Assembly (NCBI GenBank): GCA_947626205.1
Contig: CANQRO010000018.1
Span: 1 to 19,389, forward strand
From: an uncultured Clostridia bacterium
GTDB lineage: Bacteria > Bacillota > Clostridia > TANB77 > CAG-508
DNA: 19,389 nucleotides
Reading direction: 5' to 3'
Below, in pieces: positions 6,467-14,752 of the stretch (the first letter of the stretch is position 1; each line of letters starts with the position of its first letter). Below the pieces are notes generated by a model, which ran no database searches, was not told where the DNA came from, and saw only the letters and a list, made by a program, of their open reading frames with translations. The position numbers and the translations under genes are program-made.

Positions 6467-7393
6467 TTAATTCTTAATTAGTATAAAATTTACATCACCA
6501 TCATCTTCTGTTTTCTTTAGAGAATATCCGCTAGTATTAAGGTTAATAGAAACTACTGGGCGAAGTGAATAAGATAAACTTCTTTCAAGCAAACCGATTA
6601 CTCCAAAGTAGTGAATTACCATTAACAGAACCAAGTCTTTTTTCAGCATTAGTTGATATAAATGAAAAAGCAAAATCAAACATTCTATAGTCTTCAGTTG
6701 GATGCACAGTCACTTGGCGTGACGATAGCCAATAAATTTTATCAAACATAACTTCATTATTTTTAAATAGTAAATCATAATATTTAGCATTTATCCAATC
6801 GGTTGGTATACTATTTTCTTCATAATCATGATTCCAAACTGAATTTTTTACATTTATAGAGTTTGTTACGTTACAAGTCTCAGTATTATCTATATAGCCA
6901 TTTTCTTTTTCCCAAATTAGTCCTTCTTTATCAGTATCTGTACCATCACTGTTATAATCCCATTGATTATCTAATTCCCATATTTTAGGATATTGATGCT
7001 GCCTCGGAGTGTTTGTAAATGTTACTGTGCTACCATATTTATATTGACCGCTTGGATCATAAGTAATATTTCCTCCTCCAGTATGAGTGTATTTAGCATA
7101 ATCATAAGTAGTAACTTTTTGTATATCACTTCTTTTTAAGTTTAATACACTTATTCCTGTTTTCATTTCTCCATTTTCATTATATTGACCATAGCATTGT
7201 CTACATATTTCATTTATTGCATATACTCCATTATTATATCCTGTTGCACCTTTAAGACATAAAGTGTTAGTGGTAGGTTTATCTGAAATAAGCCTAATTG
7301 TTTCTCCATCGTAATCCCATATTCGCCATTGCATACTTTCAGTTGTAAATGTTTGGTTTCCATTTTTATTTTAATTAAATCTGCTTTTTTCAT
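6467..7393 (-). pseudogene. DUF6273-like secreted protein remnant, two frameshifts
   Basis: Strong signals for a real gene are present: AAGGAGG six bases upstream of the ATG at 7393, opening MKKADLIK. The protein then continues in another frame from about 7370 as NGNQTFTTESMQWRIWDYDG and reads without stops to 6585 (ending SNRFA). The C-terminus is in a third frame, ERSLSYSLRPVVSINLNTSG, to the stop at 6467. The order IWDYDGETIRLISDKPT, CLKGATGYNNGVYAINEICRQCYG and the closing LRPVVSI matches proteins with a DUF6273-type fold that are common in gut Clostridia, often carried behind pilin-like N-termini. One A lost from the run at 7361-7372, and one extra base (or two missing) near 6585-6600, explain the breaks. 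Total restored length is about 308 residues. No export signal is visible, so its cellular location is unclear. Confidence 0.75.
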
Positions 7394-7749
7394 TTATTTC
7401 CTCCTTCGTAAATTCACTTAAATGATATACTTAGAAGAAAGTCAAAACAATAAAAAAAGCCAAAGTGTATTATCATATATTTACGTAAGAAATTACCTCG
7501 TTTATAGTTAAAAAAATATATAAACATATTACCCTATGCTTATTTTAGATAAATCAATTTTAAAATTCAATAGCACTAATTGGTATTAAATACTAAATAA
7601 TTCTTATTATAAATATAATATTTTAATAGTTTAACTAATTTATGTGAATTGTTTAAATAAATAGACAATGATAAAAAATTATGATACAATTACTTATGTA
7701 AGTTTGGAGTATAGTTAATCAGCTCATTAATTAATAGGAGGGTTAAAAT
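7394..7749. other. gene-free stretch with divergent leaders
   Basis: This 356-base AT-rich stretch lies between the divergent pseudogene and the orphan gene. It holds the promoter of the orphan gene (7662-7690), its leader, and weak -10-like sites for the pseudogene. I see no hairpin with a U-tract, no repeat longer than about 8 bases, no tRNA-like fold, and no open frame with a ribosome site. Confidence 0.6.
7662..7690 (+). promoter_or_regulatory. predicted strong sigma-A promoter for the orphan 201-residue gene
   Basis: TAGACA (7662-7667), a 17-base spacer and TACAAT (7685-7690), with TG one base before the -10. The predicted leader is about 53 bases and carries AGGAGGG six to eight bases before the ATG. 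Confidence 0.75.
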
Positions 7750-8355
7750 ATGGCAAAGGAATTTCGGACTTTTAAGCAATTGCAAAAAGAAAAATCTTTC
7801 AACGATTTTAATGCGTTTGCCAAAAGTATAACAGAAATCTATGCTACTAGCGATATAGCATATTCGCAAATGATTATCGCCTTTGATAATCATTTAACAA
7901 AGAAATGCTTGCGGGATCTGATGGATTATGCTATTTCTTGTGCACTCGTTTCGAGAGAAATTTGTGAGCAAGTATTGAAAAAATCCATTCTAGTCCAAGG
8001 GAAAAAATCGCAAGGAACAGGAGGAAAGTCTGTACTACATCATAAAAAACTTATTAAATGTAGAGAAAGTTTTTTATTGGGCATGTATGCGAGAGCAGAT
8101 GTAGAAAAAATTGCTAATGATGTTGCACAAAATACTTTTTACTCAATTCACCATTTCACAGTAAAATATAATATCGAATCGGATATGCTTACAAAGAAAA
8201 TTTTAGAAAGAGCTATCGTTGAAAATATTATAACTGATGAAGTAGTTGATAAGATTATTGAAAGAAGTTTAAAAGGATTCCAAAATGACCAAGAAAGGTA
8301 TAAAGCAAAGCAATATTTTGCTTACCTAAAACAAAAGAGAGAAAATGAAATATAA
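7750..8355 (+). CDS. orphan cytosolic protein of 201 residues, unknown function
   Basis: The product has no signal peptide or membrane helix and is basic and helix-rich. A centre loop contains a Gly/Lys-rich string (LVQGKKSQGTGGKSVLHHKK, residues 88-107), which could touch nucleic acid or phosphate but is not a proper P-loop (no GxxxxGK[ST] spacing to a strand and no Walker B seen). The C-terminal part (KILERAIVENIITDEVVDKI) is helical. AGGAGGG lies before the ATG, and a good promoter lies upstream. The 5' half uses codons that neighbours mostly avoid (CGG, TCG, GCG, CTG, CTC, GTC), while the 3' half looks local, which suggests transfer or a mosaic origin. It converges on fba and shares the hairpin at 8352-8384. 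I recognise no family. Confidence 0.85.
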   Translation: MAKEFRTFKQLQKEKSFNDFNAFAKSITEIYATSDIAYSQMIIAFDNHLTKKCLRDLMDYAISCALVSREICEQVLKKSILVQGKKSQGTGGKSVLHHKKLIKCRESFLLGMYARADVEKIANDVAQNTFYSIHHFTVKYNIESDMLTKKILERAIVENIITDEVVDKIIERSLKGFQNDQERYKAKQYFAYLKQKRENEI

Positions 8356-8384
8356 AAAAGCTCCCATAATACTGGGAGCTTTCT
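8352..8384. terminator. bidirectional terminator between the orphan gene and fba
   Basis: Stem AAAGCTCCCA (8357-8366) pairs with TGGGAGCTTT (8373-8382) around a 6-base loop. The minus strand gives a run of six T after the stem, best for fba; the plus strand side is shorter (TTTC). It serves both convergent genes. Confidence 0.9.
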
Positions 8385-8390
8385 ATATAT

Positions 8391-9323
8391 TTATGCTTTA
8401 TTACTTGAACCGAATACATCTCTTATTTTATGTTGTACTGTATTTTTAATTTCTTCTCTTGCTGGTGTTAAGTATTTTCTTGGGTCAAACGCTGCTGGAT
8501 CTTCTGCAAATACTTTACGAATTTGTGCAGTCATAGCAAGTCTTAAGTCTGTGTCTACATTAATTTTTGATACTCCTTTTTCACTTGCTTCGTGAAGCAT
8601 TTCATCTGGAACACCTTTTGCTCCAGGAATGTCTGCTCCATATTTGTTACACATTTCTACTAATTCTGGTATTACTGTTGAAGCCCCATGAAGTACTATT
8701 GGAGTATTAGGTATTAATTCTTTAATTTTCCCTAAAATATCAAAACGTAATTTAGCTTCTCCCTTGAATTTATATGCTCCATGACTAGTTCCTATTGCAA
8801 TTGCTAAAGAATCACATCCTGTTCTTTCTACGAATTCTTTTGCTTGCATTGGATCAGTATACATTGCGTCGTTTTCTGAAACATTAACATCATCCTCAAT
8901 TCCTGCTAACTTTCCTAGTTCTGCTTCTACTACAACACCATGTGCATGTGCATAGTCAACTACTTTTTTAGTTAATGCAACATTTTCTTCAAAATCATAC
9001 TTAGAACCATCTATCATAACAGATGTAAAACCAGCATCTATACACATTTTACAGGTTTCAAAATCTGGTCCATGGTCTAAATGAATTGCTATTGGTATAT
9101 TAGGTGCTTCCTCTACTGCTGCTTCTATCATTTTCATTAAATAATTTACTCTAGCATATTTAATTGCTCCTGATGAAGCTTGAAGAATAACTGGTGAATT
9201 TTCTTCTTTTGCAGCATCAACAATTCCTTGAATTATTTCCATATTATTTACATTGAATGCTCCAATAGCAAAATGCTCTTCCATAGATTTTTTAAACATT
9301 TCTTTTGTCGTTACAAGTGGCAT
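8391..9323 (-). CDS. fba: class II fructose-1,6-bisphosphate aldolase
   Basis: The product is 310 residues. It splits fructose 1,6-bisphosphate to dihydroxyacetone phosphate and glyceraldehyde 3-phosphate in glycolysis, and runs in reverse in gluconeogenesis. Class II landmarks are visible: HLDHGPDFE with the catalytic Asp83 and zinc ligand His84, VEAELGKLAG near 132-141, GTSHGAYKF with the zinc ligand His181, LHGAST with His212, and the INVDTDLR phosphate-binding motif. The enzyme is cytosolic and zinc dependent. AAGGAGGGG lies before the ATG and a near-consensus promoter (TTGACA, 17 bases, TACAAT at 9361-9389) drives it, as expected for a heavily expressed glycolytic gene. It ends in the shared hairpin at 8352-8384. 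Confidence 0.97.
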   Translation of the reverse strand: MPLVTTKEMFKKSMEEHFAIGAFNVNNMEIIQGIVDAAKEENSPVILQASSGAIKYARVNYLMKMIEAAVEEAPNIPIAIHLDHGPDFETCKMCIDAGFTSVMIDGSKYDFEENVALTKKVVDYAHAHGVVVEAELGKLAGIEDDVNVSENDAMYTDPMQAKEFVERTGCDSLAIAIGTSHGAYKFKGEAKLRFDILGKIKELIPNTPIVLHGASTVIPELVEMCNKYGADIPGAKGVPDEMLHEASEKGVSKINVDTDLRLAMTAQIRKVFAEDPAAFDPRKYLTPAREEIKNTVQHKIRDVFGSSNKA

Positions 9324-9360
9324 AAAAACCCCTCCTTATTAATTTTATTCTTTTAAAATT

Positions 9361-9389
9361 ATTGTATTTAAAAAAAATTACAATGTCAA
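9361..9389 (-). promoter_or_regulatory. strong sigma-A promoter of fba
   Basis: On the minus strand TTGACA (9389-9384), a 17-base spacer and TACAAT (9366-9361). This is one of the best promoter matches in the window. Confidence 0.85.
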
Positions 9390-9498
9390 TAAAAAACTAA
9401 AATATATTTTCTTTTTATTAATGTTAAAACATTATTTATATTGTATACCATATTTATCATAATTTTTTAATAATCTTTTAAACATATTAAATTTTTAC

Positions 9499-10422
9499 TT
9501 ATTGCATAATATCATAAAAGTTTTTAAAAGTATAACCTCTTTCTCTTAAATATGCTATTACATCTGGCAATGTTTCATATGTTAAAATTTTATCTCCTGC
9601 ATCATGCATTAAAATTACTACTACATTTTTTTCTCCTACAGTTGCTTTAATGTTAGCAATTAAAGCTTCTTTTGTTTTTGCACCCGCTGCATCTTCACTT
9701 AATGCGTTCCAATCTACAAAACCTATTTCATTTTGTGCTAAAACTGCTTTTGCTTCAGATTTTATTTTTTTATACTTTCCACCAGTAGAGCCTCCAGGGA
9801 AGCGAAATAAATGTCCATTGTATGGCTCTCCTATTGCATTTTGAATTACATTTTGTGTTTTATTATATTCTTCTAATATTGTATCTATGCTACTATAAAT
9901 GCTAGAATAAACATGTGAATATCCATGATTTGCAATAAAATGTCCCTCATCATATTCTCTTTTTACTAAATTCGGATATGATTTTACACGAGATCCTAAC
10001 ACAAAGAATGTTGCTTTAATATTTTCTTGTTTTAATAGATCTAATATTAGTGGTGTAACACTTTTAGATGGTCCATCATCAAATGTTAAATATGCTACTT
10101 TTTCATTTCCATTATATAAATTTGCTAATTTTGCTTTTGCTTGTTCATTATATTGTGGTAAAAAATTTATTGTAGCTATATGCTTTTGTTTTTGTATAAA
10201 TTTATTTGAAGTATCATCTTTATTAATAACATTATTTTCAATAACTTCATTAATAATATTATTTTTTGCAACTTCGTTTTTTGATATATTAAAATTACTT
10301 CGATTCAGGCTAAAAAATATTGAAAGTCCAATCAAAATTAACACTAAAATTACATTTACTGTTATTATGATTATTTTTCTTTTATTCTTTTTAGGTTCAA
10401 CTTCAATTAGACCATAAATCAC
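9499..10422 (-). CDS. membrane-anchored polysaccharide deacetylase (NodB domain)
   Basis: The product is 307 residues from a GTG start at 10422, which has AAAGGAGA seven bases upstream. An ATG at 10470 in the same frame lacks a ribosome site and lies upstream of a TATAAT -10 element at 10459-10464, so it is unlikely to be used. Basic residues (KKNKRK) are followed by one membrane helix (about 17-38), an Asn-rich linker and a NodB domain: TFDDGP (113-118), the metal-site NHGYSH (His166, His170), RFPGGS (Arg207), the VDWN motif (Asp227-Trp228) and the LMHD closing motif (His263). This is the full set for a zinc or cobalt-dependent deacetylase that acts on N-acetyl groups of peptidoglycan or chitin-like sugars outside the cell; RFPGG is frequent in PdaA/PgdA-type peptidoglycan deacetylases. 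The target sugar is not decided. Confidence 0.9.
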   Translation of the reverse strand: MIYGLIEVEPKKNKRKIIIITVNVILVLILIGLSIFFSLNRSNFNISKNEVAKNNIINEVIENNVINKDDTSNKFIQKQKHIATINFLPQYNEQAKAKLANLYNGNEKVAYLTFDDGPSKSVTPLILDLLKQENIKATFFVLGSRVKSYPNLVKREYDEGHFIANHGYSHVYSSIYSSIDTILEEYNKTQNVIQNAIGEPYNGHLFRFPGGSTGGKYKKIKSEAKAVLAQNEIGFVDWNALSEDAAGAKTKEALIANIKATVGEKNVVVILMHDAGDKILTYETLPDVIAYLRERGYTFKNFYDIMQ

Positions 10423-10493
10423 TTTCAATTCTCCTTTCATCTTGTCGAATTTACTATTATTATACATCAAAAAATATTTTTTTAATAGTATTT

Positions 10494-10543
10494 TATTAAA
10501 AAAGACATTATCTCTATGTAAAAATTAAAGATAATGTCCTTTT
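10494..10543 (-). terminator. terminator after the P-type ATPase gene
   Basis: A 10-bp stem (GACATTATCT at 10504-10513 with AGATAATGTC at 10529-10538) and a 15-base loop lie about 65 bases past the ATPase stop. On the minus strand it is followed by TTTTTTT. Confidence 0.75.
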
Positions 10544-10606
10544 ATAATTTTTTATATTATGTTTTTAATAGTTTATATAGTTCATTGCATAACATATAAT
10601 ATAATA

Positions 10607-13330
10607 TTAATCACTATTTTTTAAATAATTGATTCTCAAAAGTTTAAATATTTCAACAATTATTATTGGTGAAATTACCAATAATACTACTTCTAAAATG
10701 TTTTCTACTGGTAATTTCCAAATACTAAATATTTGTCTAAGTGCTGGAATTACTAGTATTATAATCATTAGTAATGCAGATACTAAAATAGCTAAAATTA
10801 ATTTTCCATTATTCCATGGCTTAGTTTTAAAAATAGAATTTTTATTATCTCTTACATTAAATACGTGTACTAATTGAGATAAAGCTAATACTGCAAATGC
10901 CATAGTTTGGCCTATTTCGATTTTTACATGGCTTACATATTCTGGTGTTCCATTGATATTTGATGTTGAAAGTCCTATACAAAATGCGATTAAAGCTAAA
11001 CTTCCTATCATAACACCTTGATATATTACTCTCCAAACCATTCCTTTTGTAAAAATACCTTTTTTATTATCTTTTGGTTTTCTATTCATTACATCTTTAT
11101 TGGCTGGATCAAATGCTAGTGCTAAAGCAGGAAGTGCATCTGTTACTAAATTTATCCACAAAATATGAATAGGAAGTAATGGTTCTAACTCACTTATATT
11201 TGTTATATTGAACCAATTAGCAAGTAGTGGTGTTAATAAAATTGCAATAAATAATACAATAATTTCTCCAACATTGCTTGATAATAAATACTGTATTGCT
11301 TTTAAAATATTGTCATAAATACGTCTACCTTCTTCAACTGCTGACACAACAGTTGCAAAATTATCATCGGTCAAAATAACATCTGCCGCTTCTTTTGCAA
11401 CATCAGTTCCAACCATACCCATTGCACAACCAATATTAGCTGTTTTTAATGCTGGGGCGTCATTTACTCCGTCACCTGTCATAGCTACAATTTCTCCTTG
11501 TGCTTGCCAAGCCTTTACAATTCTTACTTTGTGTTCTGGTGATACTCTTGCATATACACTATAATTTCTTATATTTTTTGTTAAGTCTTCATCTGACATT
11601 TGTTCTAATTCTAGACCTGTTAATGCTTCAGATTCATTTTCTAAAATTCCTAGTTCTTTTGCTATAGCAGTTGCTGTTATTTTGTGATCTCCTGTAATCA
11701 TAACAGTTTTTATTCCAGCAGTTTTACATTTTTGTACAGCAATCTTTGCTTCTTCTCTTGGAGGATCTATCATTCCTACCATTCCAATAAAAATTAAATC
11801 ATTCTCAATGTTTTTCATTTCTTCTTTAGAAGGCATATGATCTAATTCTTTATATGCCATTGCTAAAACTCTTAAAGCATTTTTAGCCATTATAGTATTA
11901 TTTTTATTAATTTCCTGTTTAAATTCATCTAAATCATATTTTACTTCTCCGCGAATTAAATATGCATTTGAGCAATTTAATAATTCGTCTACTCCACCTT
12001 TAGTATAAACTACATATTTTTCACCAGATTTATGAACCGTAGTCATTAACTTTCTATCAGAATCAAAAGGTATTTCTTCTACTCTTGGCATTTGTTCATA
12101 TAATGCTGGTTGAAAATCTAATTTAAATCCCATATCTACTAATGCTGTCTCTGTTGGATCTCCCTTTAAGGTAAGATCTGTATCTATTTTGGTATCGTTG
12201 CAAAGCATACTTGCATAAACTAATTGCTTTGCCTCTTCATTGATTTGACTAATTGATTCTAAATCCATTAGAGTGTTATTATAATATACTTTTTTTACTG
12301 TCATTTTATTTTGTGTTAATGTTCCTGTTTTATCTGAGCAAATAACTGTTGCACTACCCAATGTTTCAACTGCTGGTAATTTTTTAACAATTGCATTTTT
12401 CTTAACCATTCTTTGTACTCCAATTGCTAAAACTATTGTAGATACAGCAACTAATCCCTCTGGAATAGCTGCAACGGCTAAGCTTACCGCTGTCATAAAC
12501 ATATGAATTGGTTCTTTTCCATATAATAATCCAATCACAAAAATTACTGCACAAATTACAAGTGCTGCAATTCCTAAAGTTTTTCCTAAAACATTAAGTT
12601 TTTCCTGTAAAGGTGTAACTGTTTCTTCAGCAGTATCTAACATAGTTGCAATTTTTCCTACTTCAGTATTCATTCCTGTTTCTACTACAATTCCTTTTCC
12701 TCTACCATATGTTATCAAGCTAGAAGAAAACAGCATATTAGTACGATCTCCAATTCCCACTTTTTCATCTTGTATGGCTTCTGTTTGTTTTTCTACTGGA
12801 ACAGATTCTCCTGTTAATGCCGATTCTTGAGACTTTAAGTTAACAGCTTCTATTATTCTTAAATCTGCAGGTATATAGTCTCCCGTTTCAAGAACTACAA
12901 GATCACCTGGTACTAATAATTTTGATGGAATAACTTCTAATTTTCCATTTCTAATTACTTTTGATGCATGATCACTTAGTTTTTGTAAAGCTTCTAAAGA
13001 TTTTTCTGCTTTACTTTCTTGTGCTACACCTATAATAGCGTTTAAAATAACAACAATTAATATTATTATTGTATCTGTAATTCCTTCTCCTTCGGAAATT
13101 CCAACGACTCCAGATACAATTGCTGCAATTATTAAAACTATAATTGTAAAATCTTTAAATTGTTCTAGAAACTTTTGCAATAAAGATTTTTTCTTTTTGG
13201 CCTTTAATTCATTAAATCCGTATTGTTCTTGTTTAGCTATAACTTGATCATTATTTAGTCCATTTTCTAAATCAGTTTTTAAATCTTCCTTGACTTCATT
13301 AACTGTTTTTGAAAACCACTCTTTTTTCAA
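10607..13330 (-). CDS. calcium-type (P2A) cation-transporting P-type ATPase, riboswitch controlled
   Basis: The product is 907 residues, a full-length pump that exports divalent cations at the cost of ATP. Domains: cation-ATPase N region (1-70), A domain with LTGES (172-176), M4 motif IPEGL (Glu291), phosphorylation site SDKTGTLT (Asp333), N domain with KGDPTE, and TGDGVNDAP (618-626). M5 SSNVGE and M6 NLVTDALPA match the SERCA calcium ligands (Asn and Glu in M5, Asn/Thr/Asp in M6). The M8 acidic ligand of SERCA site I is absent (ALSQL), as in many bacterial members. GGAGG lies eight bases before the ATG. The leader carries a yybP-ykoY (Mn2+) riboswitch and terminator, so the physiological substrate may be Mn2+ as well as or instead of Ca2+; related riboswitch-controlled pumps are known in streptococci and lactococci. 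Confidence 0.96.
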   Translation of the reverse strand: MKKEWFSKTVNEVKEDLKTDLENGLNNDQVIAKQEQYGFNELKAKKKKSLLQKFLEQFKDFTIIVLIIAAIVSGVVGISEGEGITDTIIILIVVILNAIIGVAQESKAEKSLEALQKLSDHASKVIRNGKLEVIPSKLLVPGDLVVLETGDYIPADLRIIEAVNLKSQESALTGESVPVEKQTEAIQDEKVGIGDRTNMLFSSSLITYGRGKGIVVETGMNTEVGKIATMLDTAEETVTPLQEKLNVLGKTLGIAALVICAVIFVIGLLYGKEPIHMFMTAVSLAVAAIPEGLVAVSTIVLAIGVQRMVKKNAIVKKLPAVETLGSATVICSDKTGTLTQNKMTVKKVYYNNTLMDLESISQINEEAKQLVYASMLCNDTKIDTDLTLKGDPTETALVDMGFKLDFQPALYEQMPRVEEIPFDSDRKLMTTVHKSGEKYVVYTKGGVDELLNCSNAYLIRGEVKYDLDEFKQEINKNNTIMAKNALRVLAMAYKELDHMPSKEEMKNIENDLIFIGMVGMIDPPREEAKIAVQKCKTAGIKTVMITGDHKITATAIAKELGILENESEALTGLELEQMSDEDLTKNIRNYSVYARVSPEHKVRIVKAWQAQGEIVAMTGDGVNDAPALKTANIGCAMGMVGTDVAKEAADVILTDDNFATVVSAVEEGRRIYDNILKAIQYLLSSNVGEIIVLFIAILLTPLLANWFNITNISELEPLLPIHILWINLVTDALPALALAFDPANKDVMNRKPKDNKKGIFTKGMVWRVIYQGVMIGSLALIAFCIGLSTSNINGTPEYVSHVKIEIGQTMAFAVLALSQLVHVFNVRDNKNSIFKTKPWNNGKLILAILVSALLMIIILVIPALRQIFSIWKLPVENILEVVLLVISPIIIVEIFKLLRINYLKNSD

Positions 13331-13390
13331 ATTAAAACCTCCTTTTAATTATTAAAGTTATTTTTATAAGCATTTTAAATATTTGTTATA

Positions 13391-13445
13391 TTAAAAAACA
13401 AGACTTTTAAATAAATTTTTTAAAAAAATTTATTTAAAAGTCTTG
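13391..13445 (-). terminator. riboswitch expression platform: intrinsic terminator
   Basis: A near-perfect inverted repeat of about 19 bp (AAGACTTTTAAATAAATTT and partner, between 13399 and 13445) is followed on the minus strand by GTTTTTT. The 5' arm shares the CTTTTAA segment with the 3' strand of riboswitch helix P1 (13434-13440). The two structures therefore exclude each other: ligand-stabilised P1 would block the terminator and let the ATPase be transcribed. Confidence 0.88.
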
Positions 13446-13524
13446 CTTACTTAAAAATTTAAGCTTACTAACCAGATATACATCGCGACTGTTGATTAGT
13501 AATATTTAAGCTACTCCCTTTTAA
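13434..13524 (-). ncRNA. yybP-ykoY family (Mn2+) riboswitch aptamer
   Basis: On the minus strand helix P1 pairs TTAAAAG (13524-13518) with CTTTTAA (13440-13434). Between them lie the family's conserved segments: GGGAGTAGC directly after the 5' P1 strand and GCAAGA directly before the 3' P1 strand. These two loops form the Mn2+ site in known members. The middle holds a helix ACTAATCA / TGGTTAGT with internal GTCG and CTGG segments, and a small hairpin CTTAA / TTAAG. The family senses Mn2+ and usually turns on Mn2+ exporters such as MntP, TerC/Alx or P-type ATPases, which fits the ATPase gene 100 bases downstream. Covariance search was not possible here, but motif order and spacing fit. Confidence 0.86.
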
Positions 13525-13542
13525 CTATGTGCTTATTTTATC

Positions 13543-13548
13543 ATTATA
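13543..13548 (-). promoter_or_regulatory. predicted -10 element for the riboswitch-ATPase transcript
   Basis: On the minus strand a perfect TATAAT lies about 19 bases before helix P1 of the riboswitch. I see no good -35 at 17 bases (AGAAAT at 18). The start site would fall near 13536, giving a leader of about 205 bases that contains the aptamer and terminator. Confidence 0.6.
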
Positions 13549-13576
13549 TGAAATAAATTGCAATATATTTCTTTTT

Positions 13577-14752
13577 TTATTCAGCAAAATATTTATCTAA
13601 TAAATCTTTAGCCGCAGCTTTCATTGTATTATCAGAAGTTCCCATATATCGTTGATCTACTGTATTTAACATATAATACTTTGATTTCAACTCACCTGTC
13701 ATTGAATACAAATGATTAGAAACGTAATAAGTTGTTCCATTATATTCTAATGTAAATTTATACTCAATTATATTTTCTGGAAGATGACTTGTATAATATT
13801 TAACGCCTTCTGGTTCTGTGCTTACCAGTACAGGACGAGCCCATTTCTCATCATCAATACTACTATACATTACGCCTATAATGGCACCTATATTATTATA
13901 CTTATACCATATCCTAGATGATGATAAAGTCTCGCATATGATATCATCCTTTGTTTCACAATAGAAATTAGTATTTTTGCATGTAGTCGTAGCTGTATTT
14001 TCTACTACTTTTGTGTTTCCTGCTTTATCTTTTACTTCTACTTTTATTGTATATGTCTCTCCTGACAAGTTTCCATATAAATTATCAAATTTATATGTTG
14101 TTCCTTCTTGATATTCAGTCCAATTTGTTCCATCCTTACTAAATCTATATCCTGCTATATCACTTTTTCCACTTTCGTTATTTTCTGCTCCATCTTCTGC
14201 TTTATTTACTTTTATATCTATTGATTTTTTACCAGGTATTAATTCAATTTCTAATACACTTGGTTCTACTGTATCTATCTTATTTATTTCTTTTTCTACT
14301 ATATTTCCTACTTTATTAGTACTACTGATATATACAGCCTTCACAATACAGTTTTTATCAACTGTGAATGTATTTTTATATTCTTCCCCATTTTCTTTGC
14401 TTGGCTCTGTTCCGTCTGTAGTATATTTTGTTATATATTTACTATTAGCAGATATTGTTACTTTCTTACTCCTTGTCCATTCATCTAGATTTTCTATTAT
14501 TATTGTTGGTGTATCTCCGTTGGTTACTTCTCCTTCTATTATGCTTCCTAACTCTTCTCCAAATTCTTTTAAATCTGCTAATTCTTTATTGTGTACTTCT
14601 TCATAATTTCTTGCTACCTCTCTTGCTCTTGTTATTATGCCATCATCTCCTAATGCTAAATTTATAGTTATTCCTGCCAAAATTAACAAAATTATTATGG
14701 TTATAACTAATGCTATTAATGTAATTGCTTTTTCATTTTTTAATTTGAACAT
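13577..14752 (-). CDS. pilin-like secreted protein with chitobiase C-terminal-like and Ig-like domains
   Basis: The product is 391 residues. The N-terminus is a type IV prepilin-like segment: KLKNEKA, then ITLIALVITIIILLILAGIT, followed by GDDGIITRAREV. Cleavage would fall after Ala9. The usual Glu at mature position 5 is Ala, as is common in Clostridia proteins of this ITLIAL type. Residues 84-151 fit a chitobiase/beta-hexosaminidase C-terminal-like fold (YTTDGTEPSKENG, then the VKAVYISSTNKVG strand). Residues 158-258 look like an Ig/FN3-like domain (YRFSKDGTNWTEY, then YTIKVEVKDKAGN). The C-terminal third is unrecognised, with Cys258, Cys265 and Cys273 at its edge. AAGGAGA lies six bases before the ATG. 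It probably sits at the cell surface. The riboswitch promoter of the next gene begins at once past its stop. Confidence 0.85.
   Translation of the reverse strand: MFKLKNEKAITLIALVITIIILLILAGITINLALGDDGIITRAREVARNYEEVHNKELADLKEFGEELGSIIEGEVTNGDTPTIIIENLDEWTRSKKVTISANSKYITKYTTDGTEPSKENGEEYKNTFTVDKNCIVKAVYISSTNKVGNIVEKEINKIDTVEPSVLEIELIPGKKSIDIKVNKAEDGAENNESGKSDIAGYRFSKDGTNWTEYQEGTTYKFDNLYGNLSGETYTIKVEVKDKAGNTKVVENTATTTCKNTNFYCETKDDIICETLSSSRIWYKYNNIGAIIGVMYSSIDDEKWARPVLVSTEPEGVKYYTSHLPENIIEYKFTLEYNGTTYYVSNHLYSMTGELKSKYYMLNTVDQRYMGTSDNTMKAAAKDLLDKYFAE

Noticed and set aside
7394..8390. Orphan gene as cargo of an insertion sequence or integrative element
   Set aside because: I found no transposase, integrase, terminal inverted repeats or direct repeats on its sides, and the tRNA gene in the window is 6.6 kb away. 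Only codon use suggests transfer.
13399..13445. Long inverted repeat as the end of a mobile element
   Set aside because: It lies directly after the aptamer, shares its P1 strand and ends in a T-run, so it is the riboswitch terminator. No transposase or second copy is present.
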